64,000 nt of DNA from assembly GCA_020831775.1 (NCBI GenBank), contig JAFIFZ010000028.1, positions 43,753-107,752 on the forward strand, in the 5' to 3' direction. The notes under the pieces were generated by a model. The model saw nothing but the letters and a program-made list of their open reading frames with translations, made no database searches and had not been told where the DNA came from. The DNA is from Phycisphaerales bacterium (GTDB taxonomy: Bacteria > Planctomycetota > Phycisphaerae > Phycisphaerales > UBA1924). The translations under genes were made by a program, and so were the position numbers. Below are positions 44,861 through 52,628 of the stretch, one piece after another; the first letter of the stretch is position 1; the number at the start of each line of letters is the position of its first letter.

Positions 44861-46180
44861 ATGCCCGACAGGTTGCCAGTCAAACGGATTGTGTACGGCT
44901 ACTCCGTGGTGTTCGGCACCGTGTTGCTGAGCATCGGGCTGTGGCTGCTTGAGATGGCGCGGGCCGGGGAGATGCACACCGACCCGTGGATCTACCCGGC
45001 GAAAGTGGGCAGCCACGGCACGCTGATCCTCATGTGCTGGGCGTTCATCCTCGCCACGCGGTTCGGCCCGATCGAGCGGCTGTTCGGCGGGCTCGATCAG
45101 GTCTACAAGGCCCATCGGATCATCGGCGAGACGGCCTTCTTCCTGATCTTTCTCCACCCGATCTTTCTGGCCGTTTCTTTCAGCGACTCGCTGTCTGGGT
45201 TTGCTCGTTACCTGTGGTTTTCTGACGACTGGGCCCGCAACACCGGCATTCTGGCGCTCGCGGCCTTTGCGGTGCTGGTGGTGCTGTCGATCTACTGGAA
45301 AATCCCCTACAAGAAGTGGAAGCGCACGCACGACCTCTTCGGGCTCGTGCTCGTTCTGGTGGCGGTGCACGCACTGCTGGGGCGCGGGGAAATGGTGAAG
45401 TATCCGGTGCTGACCGCCTGGTACGCGTCGTGGACTGCGGTCGGACTGACGGCGTACATCTATATCCGGGTGCTGTATCGCTTCGTCGGGCCGCAGTACG
45501 ACTTCGTGACCACGGACGTCCAGAAGCGGAAGGCAGAAGTTACCGAGGTCTATCTGGAGCCCGTGGGCAGGCCGATGCGCTTCGAGGCCGGACAGTTTTT
45601 GTATGTGTCGTTCGACTCCGATGCGGTGACGCGCGAGCCGCACCCGTTCAGCATTTCGAGCCCGCCCGAGGCGCCGACGCTTCGGCTGTCGATCAAGAGG
45701 CTGGGCGACTGGACGAGCGATGTCCACCACATCCGTCCCGGCGAACGCGCTCGCGTGTGGGGACCCTACGGGCACTTCGGCAGGGTGCTTCAGGAACAGC
45801 CGGACCTTCCGGCGGTCATGATCGGCGGCGGGATCGGCATCACGCCGATGCTGAGCATCATCGGTTCGGAGGCCTTCGCACAGCGGAAGGAATCGAGTGT
45901 GGTGATCTACTCCGTGCCGTACGAGGCCAAGCAGGTCTACGCGGACGAGATTACGACGCGGGCGGAGCAACTGCCCAACCTCCGGGCGGTGACGCACCTG
46001 TCAGACGAAACCGGCTACATCGACCTCGACTACCTGCGCGAGACGCTCGAACGGCCCCTGCGAGACTATGTCTGGATGCTCTGCGGCCCGACCGCGATGA
46101 CACGATCGATCGAAGCACAGCTGAAAGCGGAAGGCGTGCGGATCAAACAGATCCTGATTGAGGCGTTCGACATCCGCTGA
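44861..46180 (+). CDS. Ferric-reductase-like transmembrane flavocytochrome / FAD-NAD(P)H oxidoreductase
   Basis: 439 residues. The N-terminal half has six membrane helices with histidines suited to heme binding (KAHRIIGETAFFLIFLHPIF and HDLFGLVLVLVAVHALLG). The C-terminal half is a ferredoxin-reductase-type module. It has HPFSISSPPEAP for FAD, then WGPYGHFGRV and MIGGGIGITPMLSII for the nicotinamide nucleotide, and WMLCGPTAM near the end. It should pass electrons from NAD(P)H through FAD and heme to an acceptor outside the cytosol. The acceptor is unknown. It appears to be a single-gene transcript. Confidence 0.87.
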   Translation: MPDRLPVKRIVYGYSVVFGTVLLSIGLWLLEMARAGEMHTDPWIYPAKVGSHGTLILMCWAFILATRFGPIERLFGGLDQVYKAHRIIGETAFFLIFLHPIFLAVSFSDSLSGFARYLWFSDDWARNTGILALAAFAVLVVLSIYWKIPYKKWKRTHDLFGLVLVLVAVHALLGRGEMVKYPVLTAWYASWTAVGLTAYIYIRVLYRFVGPQYDFVTTDVQKRKAEVTEVYLEPVGRPMRFEAGQFLYVSFDSDAVTREPHPFSISSPPEAPTLRLSIKRLGDWTSDVHHIRPGERARVWGPYGHFGRVLQEQPDLPAVMIGGGIGITPMLSIIGSEAFAQRKESSVVIYSVPYEAKQVYADEITTRAEQLPNLRAVTHLSDETGYIDLDYLRETLERPLRDYVWMLCGPTAMTRSIEAQLKAEGVRIKQILIEAFDIR

Positions 46181-46374
46181 GCACGACCTGTCGCACACTC
46201 GATACCAAAGCCATCGGCCGAACCGAGTCCCCGTTTGTCATTCACCGCATGCGGACAATGAGTCGGCGAAACGAGGTAAGGGGAATACAGTGATATCAGG
46301 AACAAGAACCACCTAGTCCGCGCGATCGACACCGACGCGGTGGGTTCCGCGGGAGCCCTACGCACCCCGCGCGC

Positions 46375-46380
46375 TACGCT
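46375..46380 (+). promoter_or_regulatory. Probable -10 box (TACGCT) for the YihY-family gene
   Basis: TACGCT is 22 bases before GTG 46403, leaving a short leader that includes GGGAG. Confidence 0.45.
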
Positions 46381-46402
46381 TTCTTGTTCACGGGAGCTTT
46401 TC

Positions 46403-47293
46403 GTGTCTCATTCCACCGCAACCAAGACGAAGGCCCCGCCTCAGCCCGGCGTCTGGGGCGCCTTCAAGCAAACCATCAGAGAGTTCATCGAGGATGATGT
46501 CCTCACGCTAGCCGGCGCGCTGGCCTTCTACGCCGCCCTCTCGTTTGCCCCGCTGGTCATCCTCCTCATGTGGGCGGCCAGCTTCTTCGGCGAGGAGATG
46601 CAGCAGCAGATTGTCACCGAGATCGGCCAGATCGTCGGCGCGGCCGGCGCTGACACCATCAAGATAGTCATGCAGAGCGGCGAAGCCAACCCGAGGGCGG
46701 GCACCGTGGCCGGGCTGATCTCGCTTGGGGTCCTGCTGTTCTCCGCAACCATCGTCTTCGCTCAGCTTCAGAAATCCCTCAACCGCACCTGGAATGTCAG
46801 AGTCAGCGCCAGGGCCGGTGTATGGAACTGGCTGCGCAAACGCGTCCTGTCCCTGGGCTTGATCATCGTCATCGCCTTTCTGCTCGTCATCTCCATGGTG
46901 GCGGACATGGTTGTCGCTATGCTCGTGGGCCCGATCATCGACCACGGCTGGGTGTGGAAGACACTCAGCCTCGTCGTTTCGCTGTGCATTTTCACGCTGC
47001 TCTTCGCGGTGATGTTCAAGTTTCTGCCGGATGTCGAGGTCGCCTGGCATGTCGTCTGGGTCGGAGCCGTCATCACCGCGGCGCTCTTCACCGTCGGCAA
47101 GTTCCTGATCGGCCTGTACCTGGGGCAGGGCGCAGTGGGCTCGGCGTACGGGGCGGCAGGATCGGTGATCGCGCTCCTGGTCTGGGTGTACTACACCTCG
47201 CTGGTGGTTCTATACGGGGCGGAGGTCACGCAGGTGTACGCCCGGCGCACCGGCAAACGGTTCAATCACAGAACGAAGGCGCCGAGCCGCTGA
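46403..47293 (+). CDS. YihY/BrkB-family inner-membrane protein
   Basis: 296 residues with six membrane helices. The family signature TLAGALAFYAALSFAPLVILL is near the N-terminus, followed by LQKSLNRTWNV, and in the C-terminal half GAVGSAYGAAGSVIALLVWVYYTSLVVLYGAEVTQVYA. The YihY family was once called RNase BN in error; its true role is unknown. GTG 46403 is preceded by GGGAG seven bases upstream and a TACGCT box at 46375-46380; the earlier in-frame ATG 46340 lies upstream of that -10. Confidence 0.85.
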   Translation: MSHSTATKTKAPPQPGVWGAFKQTIREFIEDDVLTLAGALAFYAALSFAPLVILLMWAASFFGEEMQQQIVTEIGQIVGAAGADTIKIVMQSGEANPRAGTVAGLISLGVLLFSATIVFAQLQKSLNRTWNVRVSARAGVWNWLRKRVLSLGLIIVIAFLLVISMVADMVVAMLVGPIIDHGWVWKTLSLVVSLCIFTLLFAVMFKFLPDVEVAWHVVWVGAVITAALFTVGKFLIGLYLGQGAVGSAYGAAGSVIALLVWVYYTSLVVLYGAEVTQVYARRTGKRFNHRTKAPSR

Positions 47294-47455
47294 CCGCGCG
47301 AGGGCGAGAGGCCGCGAGCTCTGCCGGCCACCCTCTTGGCGGACCATCAGCAGTATCGAACGACGATGTCGTTTTGCGGATGGGATGGCGGGACGGCGGC
47401 AAAACGCGAGCCGGCTTCAGTGTTTGGAGGGCGGGAGTACTCGTGGAGGTGAAGC

Positions 47456-48508
47456 GTGCCAGCGCGGGAAGTCTCATCTGTGTTTGTATCCCGCGTTCTG
47501 GTGACCATCGGTCTGGTGGTGCTGGCGGTCTTGACAGTCTTCTTTCTCAGCAAGCTGATCGATGTGATTTTGTTGATCTTTGCATCGGTGCTCCTGGCCG
47601 TCGCGATCACCGGTGTGCGCTCCCTCATCCGACGTCTTACGCCCCTGTCGGAGGGCTGGTCGCTGGCAGCAACCTACCTGCTGCTTGCCGCGTTGATTGG
47701 AGGGGCCGTCGCCGTGATCTGGCCCCAGCTCGCCGAGCAGCTTCCGAAGTTCATCGACAAGGTTCCACAAGCGATCGACAAGCTCCGCGACTTCGTCGAC
47801 AAGTTGCCATGGCTCAAGGAAGCGATTGAGGGTGCGGAGGACGACGCCAGCGATCACGGGTTGGACATACCGGATCACCTGCTCGGTGTCTTCTCGACAA
47901 CGATCGGCGCCCTCGCCAGTATTTCACTCATTGCGCTGATTGCCCTCTACCTTACCCTGTCGCCCAAGGTCTATGTCAAGAACCTGTTGATCCTGATCCC
48001 TCGAGCCAAGCGCAAGCGTGCCGACGCGCTGATGCAGGCCCAGACCAAGAGCCTGCGCTACTGGCTGCTGGGGCGCCTGGCATCCATGCTGTTCGTCGGT
48101 GTGTTCGCCTGGATCGGGCTCATGGTGCTCGGCGTGCCGATGGCCTTCACCCTGGGTCTGATTGCCGGTGTGGCGACCTTCATTCCCTACATCGGTCCGA
48201 TACTCGGCGCGATCCCCGCTCTGATGGTCGCGCTGGTCCAAGGCCCGCTGGTCGTGCTCTATGTGGCCATCCTTTATTTTCTGGTCGAGACCGCCGAAAG
48301 CAGCCTGATCTACCCCTTGGCGACCAAGAAAGCAGTCCACATCGCACCGGCCTACACCGTCATCATCCAACTGGCCGGCGGTGTCGTCGCCGGTATCCCC
48401 GGCGTCATCCTGGCAACGCCCCTGGCGGTGATCGGCGCGGTAGCCATCCAGATGCTCTATGTCGAGGATGTTCTGGGAGAGGAAGTCGAAATACTAGGAG
48501 ACCGTTGA
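47456..48508 (+). CDS. AI-2E family (PerM/YdiK-like) membrane protein
   Basis: 350 residues. Family layout: two N-terminal helices (LVTIGLVVLAVLTVFFLS and ILLIFASVLLAVAI), a third helix, then a soluble helical domain rich in Lys/Asp (QLPKFIDKVPQAIDKLRDFV). Four or more C-terminal helices follow, with FIPYIGPILGAIPALMVAL and GGVVAGIPGVILATPLAV. The family includes the AI-2 exporter TqsA and sodium/proton antiporters, so the substrate is open. GTG 47456 has GGAGGTG about eight bases upstream. Confidence 0.87.
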   Translation: MPAREVSSVFVSRVLVTIGLVVLAVLTVFFLSKLIDVILLIFASVLLAVAITGVRSLIRRLTPLSEGWSLAATYLLLAALIGGAVAVIWPQLAEQLPKFIDKVPQAIDKLRDFVDKLPWLKEAIEGAEDDASDHGLDIPDHLLGVFSTTIGALASISLIALIALYLTLSPKVYVKNLLILIPRAKRKRADALMQAQTKSLRYWLLGRLASMLFVGVFAWIGLMVLGVPMAFTLGLIAGVATFIPYIGPILGAIPALMVALVQGPLVVLYVAILYFLVETAESSLIYPLATKKAVHIAPAYTVIIQLAGGVVAGIPGVILATPLAVIGAVAIQMLYVEDVLGEEVEILGDR

Positions 48509-48941
48509 ATCGAGTCGGAGGCTGCGCAATGCAGCCGAAACCTGATTTTGTGACCGCGTCTCTCGATCGCGTTACCGCCCGACGAGTGCGGCGGCAGCTA
48601 TCACACCCGTGTGCCCACTTCGTCACTCACACACTCGACGCCATTGACCATGTGCGCGCAGAGGCTGTCCTTCACCACAGCGCCGCCGGGGAGGAACGAC
48701 AGCACCAGGCAACGCTCAATACAGCCGAATTGCGTCCCGTGGCTGTCAGTGCCCATGGCGATCGAGGCGCTCCACGACCGCTCGACGATCACAAGTTTCT
48801 GCTTTGAATCTCCACCGGGATCCGCATGTCATGATCTGCACGCCATGGCAGCAGGTGTGACAAACAGAATGCGAGCGAACAAGCCGCTCTATCTGCGACA
48901 TTCTGATCGCATCAGCGCCGCTGATCGCGTAGCATCAGTCG
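48509..48941. other. 433-base region without a convincing gene
   Basis: The only candidate is a minus-strand frame of 63 residues (48601-48792). It reads SASIAMGTDSHGTQFGCIE and later DSLCAHMVNGVECVSDE, and has protein-like composition but no recognisable family or ribosome site. A plus-strand frame at 48505-48807 is Arg/His-rich and looks like its shadow. A TAGCAT promoter for the next gene lies at 48930. Confidence 0.45.
48930..48935 (+). promoter_or_regulatory. -10 box (TAGCAT) six bases before a TTG start
   Basis: TAGCAT, spacer CAGTCG, TTG 48942. The usual six-base spacing supports TTG as the start of the DUF502 gene. Confidence 0.4.
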
Positions 48942-49709
48942 TTGACCAACAATGCGACATCTCGCGTTCCCCGATCTCGGGCGGCCAGACTCTGGCCGCG
49001 GAGTGTGAGCGGTCTGCTTCGCCGCATTGCCGCCATCTTCACCCAGGGGCTTGTCGGGCTCCTGCCGCTGATCGTCACGGTTGTCGTGCTCGGCTGGCTC
49101 GCTTCTGTCGCCGAGCGTGTGCTCGGCACGGCGATCCAGTATGTGATTCCTGACAATTGGTACATCCGGGGCATGGGTTTGGCGGCTGGCGTGATCGTCG
49201 TCTTCATCTTCGGCCTGCTCATCAATGTCTACGGCGTTCCGCAGCTCATCAATATCACCGAGCGCAGGATCGGCCGCGTGCCGCTCGTGAAGACCATCTA
49301 CGGCGCCGTGCGAGATCTGCTCAGCTTTTTCACGCGAAAAGGCGAAGAGGGCGGGGTGAACCAGGTCGTCGTGGTCACCTTCGGTGACTCTGGCATCAAG
49401 GCCGTCGGCCTGCTGATGCGCGACACATACGAAGGCCTTCCCGAAGGTCTTGGAGGGGACGATTACATCGTCGTCTACTTCCCACAGTCGTACCAGCTCG
49501 GCGGCATGCTGCTGCTGGTGCCCCGTGAGAATGTCACGCCGCTGGACATGAAACTTGAAGATGCATTGCGCTTCATCATCACCGCCGGCGCGAAGACCAC
49601 GACATCTAAGACGGCGCCTCCGGCTCGGGTCGATGAAGAACCCGCCGGCCCGCCCACGAAAGAGCGATTCCAAGACTCTGATACGCAGCCTTCAGCGTCC
49701 GAATACTGA
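48942..49709 (+). CDS. DUF502 membrane protein
   Basis: 255 residues. It contains RIAAIFTQGLVGLLPLIVTVVVLGWLA and GLAAGVIVVFIFGLLINVYG as two membrane hairpins. Then come the DUF502 core ERRIGRVPLVKTIYGAVRDLLSFF, VVVVTFGDSGIKAVGLLM and YIVVYFPQSYQLGGMLLLV. The function is unknown. TTG 48942 follows a -10 box by six bases; GTG 49005 (SGLLRRIAA) is the alternative and would remove 21 Arg/Ser-rich residues. The C-terminal 40 residues are Thr/Pro/Ser-rich and probably disordered. Confidence 0.82.
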   Translation: MTNNATSRVPRSRAARLWPRSVSGLLRRIAAIFTQGLVGLLPLIVTVVVLGWLASVAERVLGTAIQYVIPDNWYIRGMGLAAGVIVVFIFGLLINVYGVPQLINITERRIGRVPLVKTIYGAVRDLLSFFTRKGEEGGVNQVVVVTFGDSGIKAVGLLMRDTYEGLPEGLGGDDYIVVYFPQSYQLGGMLLLVPRENVTPLDMKLEDALRFIITAGAKTTTSKTAPPARVDEEPAGPPTKERFQDSDTQPSASEY

Positions 49710-49781
49710 ACGGTGCAGAGCTTCCGTTCCTCCGCAGCCCGGCAGATCCACGCTTGGCAGAGCGATTGGCAGAGCGATTGG

Positions 49782-50327
49782 CTATTGATGGCCGTACCGC
49801 TCGAGCGCCTCGCGCACCCACTTCCGCCGAGATTGCACATCAAGCTCGCCCGCCCGGTCGATCACTTTTAGGATCTCATCATCGAGCGCGTACGACGCCT
49901 CCCACTCCTTCACCCGCCGATCCACTTCTTCCAGCACTTCTAGCGCGGCTTCGAGCCACGCGAGCTGCTGGCTGCGGCTCAGCGCCCCGAGGAACCTCGC
50001 CCTGGAGCGCAGCGGGTCGTAGGTCACCGTCACCACCCCATCGCCCATCGGCGGGCCGATCCATTCCTTGAGCACCTTCAGCCCGGCCGGGGTGATGGCG
50101 TATGTCTTGTGTTTGCGCTGACCGGTCGCCTCACGCTTGACGCTCAGGTAGGCGTAGTCCTCGAGCCGGCGCATCAACGGATAGATCGACCCGGCGCTGC
50201 CGCTCCACTGCGTCGAGGGCGAGTCGAGCATGCACTTGCGTACAACATACGGCGTGCACGGCCCGATCTGCCAGACCAGGCCGAGCACGAAGCACTCCAG
50301 CTCGCTGAGTTCTCTGGGCGTGGGCAT
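49782..50327 (-). CDS. PadR-family transcriptional regulator
   Basis: 181 residues. The N-terminal winged helix reads ELECFVLGLVWQIGPCTPYVV and SGSAGSIYPLMRRLEDYAYL, with the family's GxIYPxLxRLE pattern and a KTYAITPAGLKVLKEW wing. The C-terminal dimerisation helices (WLEAALEVLEEVDRRVKEWE) follow. PadR proteins repress neighbouring genes and themselves, releasing DNA on binding a small molecule. It is divergent from the S41 peptidase gene and a 23-bp palindrome lies between them (50385-50407). ATG 50327 is the usual start position; ATG 50345 is six codons longer. Confidence 0.88.
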   Translation of the reverse strand: MPTPRELSELECFVLGLVWQIGPCTPYVVRKCMLDSPSTQWSGSAGSIYPLMRRLEDYAYLSVKREATGQRKHKTYAITPAGLKVLKEWIGPPMGDGVVTVTYDPLRSRARFLGALSRSQQLAWLEAALEVLEEVDRRVKEWEASYALDDEILKVIDRAGELDVQSRRKWVREALERYGHQ

Positions 50328-50384
50328 ACAGAACGGGCCTCGCATCGCTGGCGCAAAGCCCTGCAACCCGGCGGCAGGGCTCCG

Positions 50385-50407
50385 GTATAGTACGAGTCGT
50401 ACTATAC
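50385..50407. promoter_or_regulatory. 23-bp palindromic operator between padR-like gene and S41 peptidase gene
   Basis: GTATAGTACGA and TCGTACTATAC form perfect 11-base arms around a single G. TATAGT and TACTAT hexamers that could serve as -10 boxes are contained within it, in both orientations, so a bound regulator would block both promoters. The PadR-type protein encoded 58 bases away is the natural ligand. Confidence 0.75.
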
Positions 50408-50424
50408 ACCCAAGGAGCCCACAA

Positions 50425-51774
50425 GTGAACCCCCGAGCGAAGCTTTGCCCCCTCGCCCTCATCGCCGTGCTCTTCGGAGCCGCAGACGCCCCTCCCGCCC
50501 AAGGACAAGGGGAGGCGCGCCACACCGAGCCGAACGCGCCGTTGGCCGACGATCTCGTTGCGACAGTTGGTTCCATCGCATCGATCCTGCGCGACGAGTA
50601 TGTCTTTCCCGATCTCGGCGAACAGATGGCGGCTGACATTCTCAACCGCCTGGAACGAGGCGAGTACAACGCGCTCAGCGACCACCGAGCCCTGGCAGAA
50701 CGCCTGACCACCGACCTGCGTGCCGTCAGCAACGACAGACACCTCGGCGTGGTTCACTCCCCCCGAGCCCAAGGCGCCGCGGCGGCAGCCTATCCACGGA
50801 GCGCTGACGACATCCGCCGTGAGAACTACTACTTCCGCAAGGTTGAACTGCTCCGGGGCAACATCGGCTACCTGCGCTTCGACCAGTTCATCGCCGGTGA
50901 CGAGGCGCAGCAGGTCGCCTCCGCCTCGCTGGCGTTCCTCGCCAACGCCGATGCGCTCATCTTCGACCTCCGCCGCAACAGCGGCGGCAGCCCGGACATG
51001 ATCCGGTACATCACCAGCTATTTTTTCGACGAACCCACGCTGCTCAATGTCATGCTCGACCGCAACGGCGAAACTGTCGACGAGTACCGCACGCTGGAGT
51101 CGGTGCCGGGCAGACGATTCCGCTCTGACCTTCCGATCTACGTGCTCACGAGCGGCTACACCTTCTCCGGCGCAGAGGAGTTCGCCTACAACCTCAAGCA
51201 CCTTGATCGAGCCATGCTCATCGGCGAGACAACCGGCGGAGGCGCACACCCCACACGTTCTCGGCGCGTCAACGACCATTTCATCATGGGCGTTCCGTTC
51301 CTCCGTGCCCGCAATCCGATCTCCGGGACCAACTGGGAAGGCACGGGCGTCAAGCCGCACATCGAGGTCAGCGCCGACAAAGCCCTCGAACGCGCACTGC
51401 GGCTGGCGCGAGAGTCCACCCTGGGAGAAATGCACGTTGGGGACGCAGGATGGCCAGAGACCAGGGCCGGAGCCGCGGCTTCGGCGTTCTTCAAGGCGTT
51501 CGGCGACAACGACGCGATGGCGAGATTCTCGAACAGATTTCGTTCCGAGTCGGCACGCCAAGGGCGATCGGACGCGTCCTACGCGGCGTTCTGGCGAGAG
51601 TTCGCCGAGGCGGCCGCACCGATCGCCTATGTCTCGCGCGGCGATCGAGAAATGACCGTCACCGCACACCTCACGCGCCGCGACGGCCGCGAGGAAACAG
51701 CAGCCTTCCGTTTCGAGTTCGAGCTTGAGCCGCCGCACGGGCTCCGAGCGATCAGCGTGTCGACGATACCCTGA
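50425..51774 (+). CDS. Secreted S41-family peptidase (IRBP/tricorn-like branch)
   Basis: 449 residues. The signal peptide is LCPLALIAVLFGAADAPPAQG. An N-terminal helical region with a DLRAVSNDRHLGV stretch precedes the protease core: GYLRFDQFI, ALIFDLRRNSGGSPDMI and TSGYTFSGAEEFAYNLKH, with the nucleophile at Ser248. The lysine of the CtpA dyad is replaced (LIGETTGGGAHP), as in the IRBP/tricorn-like members that are thought to use Ser-His-Glu. A C-terminal extension of about 100 residues has no recognised domain. GTG 50425 has AAGGAG eight bases upstream. Probably controlled by the adjacent PadR-like repressor. Confidence 0.82.
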   Translation: MNPRAKLCPLALIAVLFGAADAPPAQGQGEARHTEPNAPLADDLVATVGSIASILRDEYVFPDLGEQMAADILNRLERGEYNALSDHRALAERLTTDLRAVSNDRHLGVVHSPRAQGAAAAAYPRSADDIRRENYYFRKVELLRGNIGYLRFDQFIAGDEAQQVASASLAFLANADALIFDLRRNSGGSPDMIRYITSYFFDEPTLLNVMLDRNGETVDEYRTLESVPGRRFRSDLPIYVLTSGYTFSGAEEFAYNLKHLDRAMLIGETTGGGAHPTRSRRVNDHFIMGVPFLRARNPISGTNWEGTGVKPHIEVSADKALERALRLARESTLGEMHVGDAGWPETRAGAAASAFFKAFGDNDAMARFSNRFRSESARQGRSDASYAAFWREFAEAAAPIAYVSRGDREMTVTAHLTRRDGREETAAFRFEFELEPPHGLRAISVSTIP

Positions 51775-51831
51775 AGGCTTGGGCGTGCTCTCCGAGAAGC
51801 ACCGGATCGCGCGGGTGGCGCCCTCGACTGG

Positions 51832-51837
51832 TAGCAT
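51832..51837 (+). promoter_or_regulatory. -10 box (TAGCAT) six bases before the start codon
   Basis: TAGCAT, spacer GGGCCC, ATG 51844. Probable leaderless transcript. Confidence 0.5.
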
Positions 51838-51843
51838 GGGCCC

Positions 51844-52290
51844 ATGGCCACCCACCCCTTCGCCGACACCCTCGCACAGATCCGGGCCTGCGTGGATGAG
51901 CCGTGGGAATCTGTCGCGATGACCCTGACCGAGCACCCCGCCGAGACCCTCGGCGATCCCGCCGAGCCCGGCACAGCCGCCTGGCACCTGCACCACACAG
52001 CCGAGGTCTTCCGGCTGCACGCCCGCCACCTCATCGGGCCCGAGACCGACGCGTGGCCCCCGATCCCGCCGGACCCGACCGGCGCCATCGGCACGCTCCG
52101 AGCTGACATAGATCGCATGGAAGCGTGGGCCGCGACCCACCTCCGACCCGACACAGTGATCGACTACGGCGGGCCCCGGTCCGCGTCGGAGATGCTCGGC
52201 GCCATGCTCCGCCACATCGTGTGGCACGCGGCGGCGGCCCACTACTGGTGCTGCTGGAAGCGACCCCGGCCGTCTGAACCCGCCGACTAA
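51844..52290 (+). CDS. DinB-like four-helix protein
   Basis: 148 residues. The fold is predicted to be a four-helix bundle with three histidines suited to a metal site: His in AAWHLHHTAEVFRLHARHL and the pair in MLRHIVWHAAAAHYW. This is the DinB/YfiT pattern, which includes thiol-S-transferases and metal-dependent hydrolases, but the activity here is unknown. There is no signal peptide. The gene stands alone, and its -10 box places transcription at the start codon. Confidence 0.75.
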   Translation: MATHPFADTLAQIRACVDEPWESVAMTLTEHPAETLGDPAEPGTAAWHLHHTAEVFRLHARHLIGPETDAWPPIPPDPTGAIGTLRADIDRMEAWAATHLRPDTVIDYGGPRSASEMLGAMLRHIVWHAAAAHYWCCWKRPRPSEPAD

Positions 52291-52628
52291 CGATTGTTCC
52301 CCGCGGGACATTGCCTCCATTGCATCGCGAACATTCAGCCAGCCGAGCCGTCCAGCATCTCGCGCCAGATCTCGTCGAAGCCCCACAATCCCGTCGCTTC
52401 ATGACCAGCGGCACTTGGGTAGCGCGATATCCTCCACTCCAATTATGTACTGCCGACACCTTGGCGAAAGGCGCAGCATTCATTTCAAGCCGGCACCGAG
52501 TCCCGGCGCGGCCACAACCTCACCCGCAAGCCCCTGACAGGCTCTCACTTGGAACCAATGTCCCATCGCTCGTTTTCGAGTATGCTCTCGTGCCGTTCTG
52601 GGCATGATCGCCATCCCGACAGGAGTCA
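52291..52628. other. 338-base region with no gene seen
   Basis: Reading frames here are short and have the composition of shadows. The only sites noted are a TATGCT box at 52581-52586 and an AGGAGT ribosome site near 52619, both serving the serine hydrolase gene. Confidence 0.5.

Noticed and set aside
48601..48792. 63-residue minus-strand frame as a firm gene
   Set aside because: Composition is protein-like but there is no ribosome site, spaced -10 box or recognisable family; it is mentioned only within the intergenic entry.
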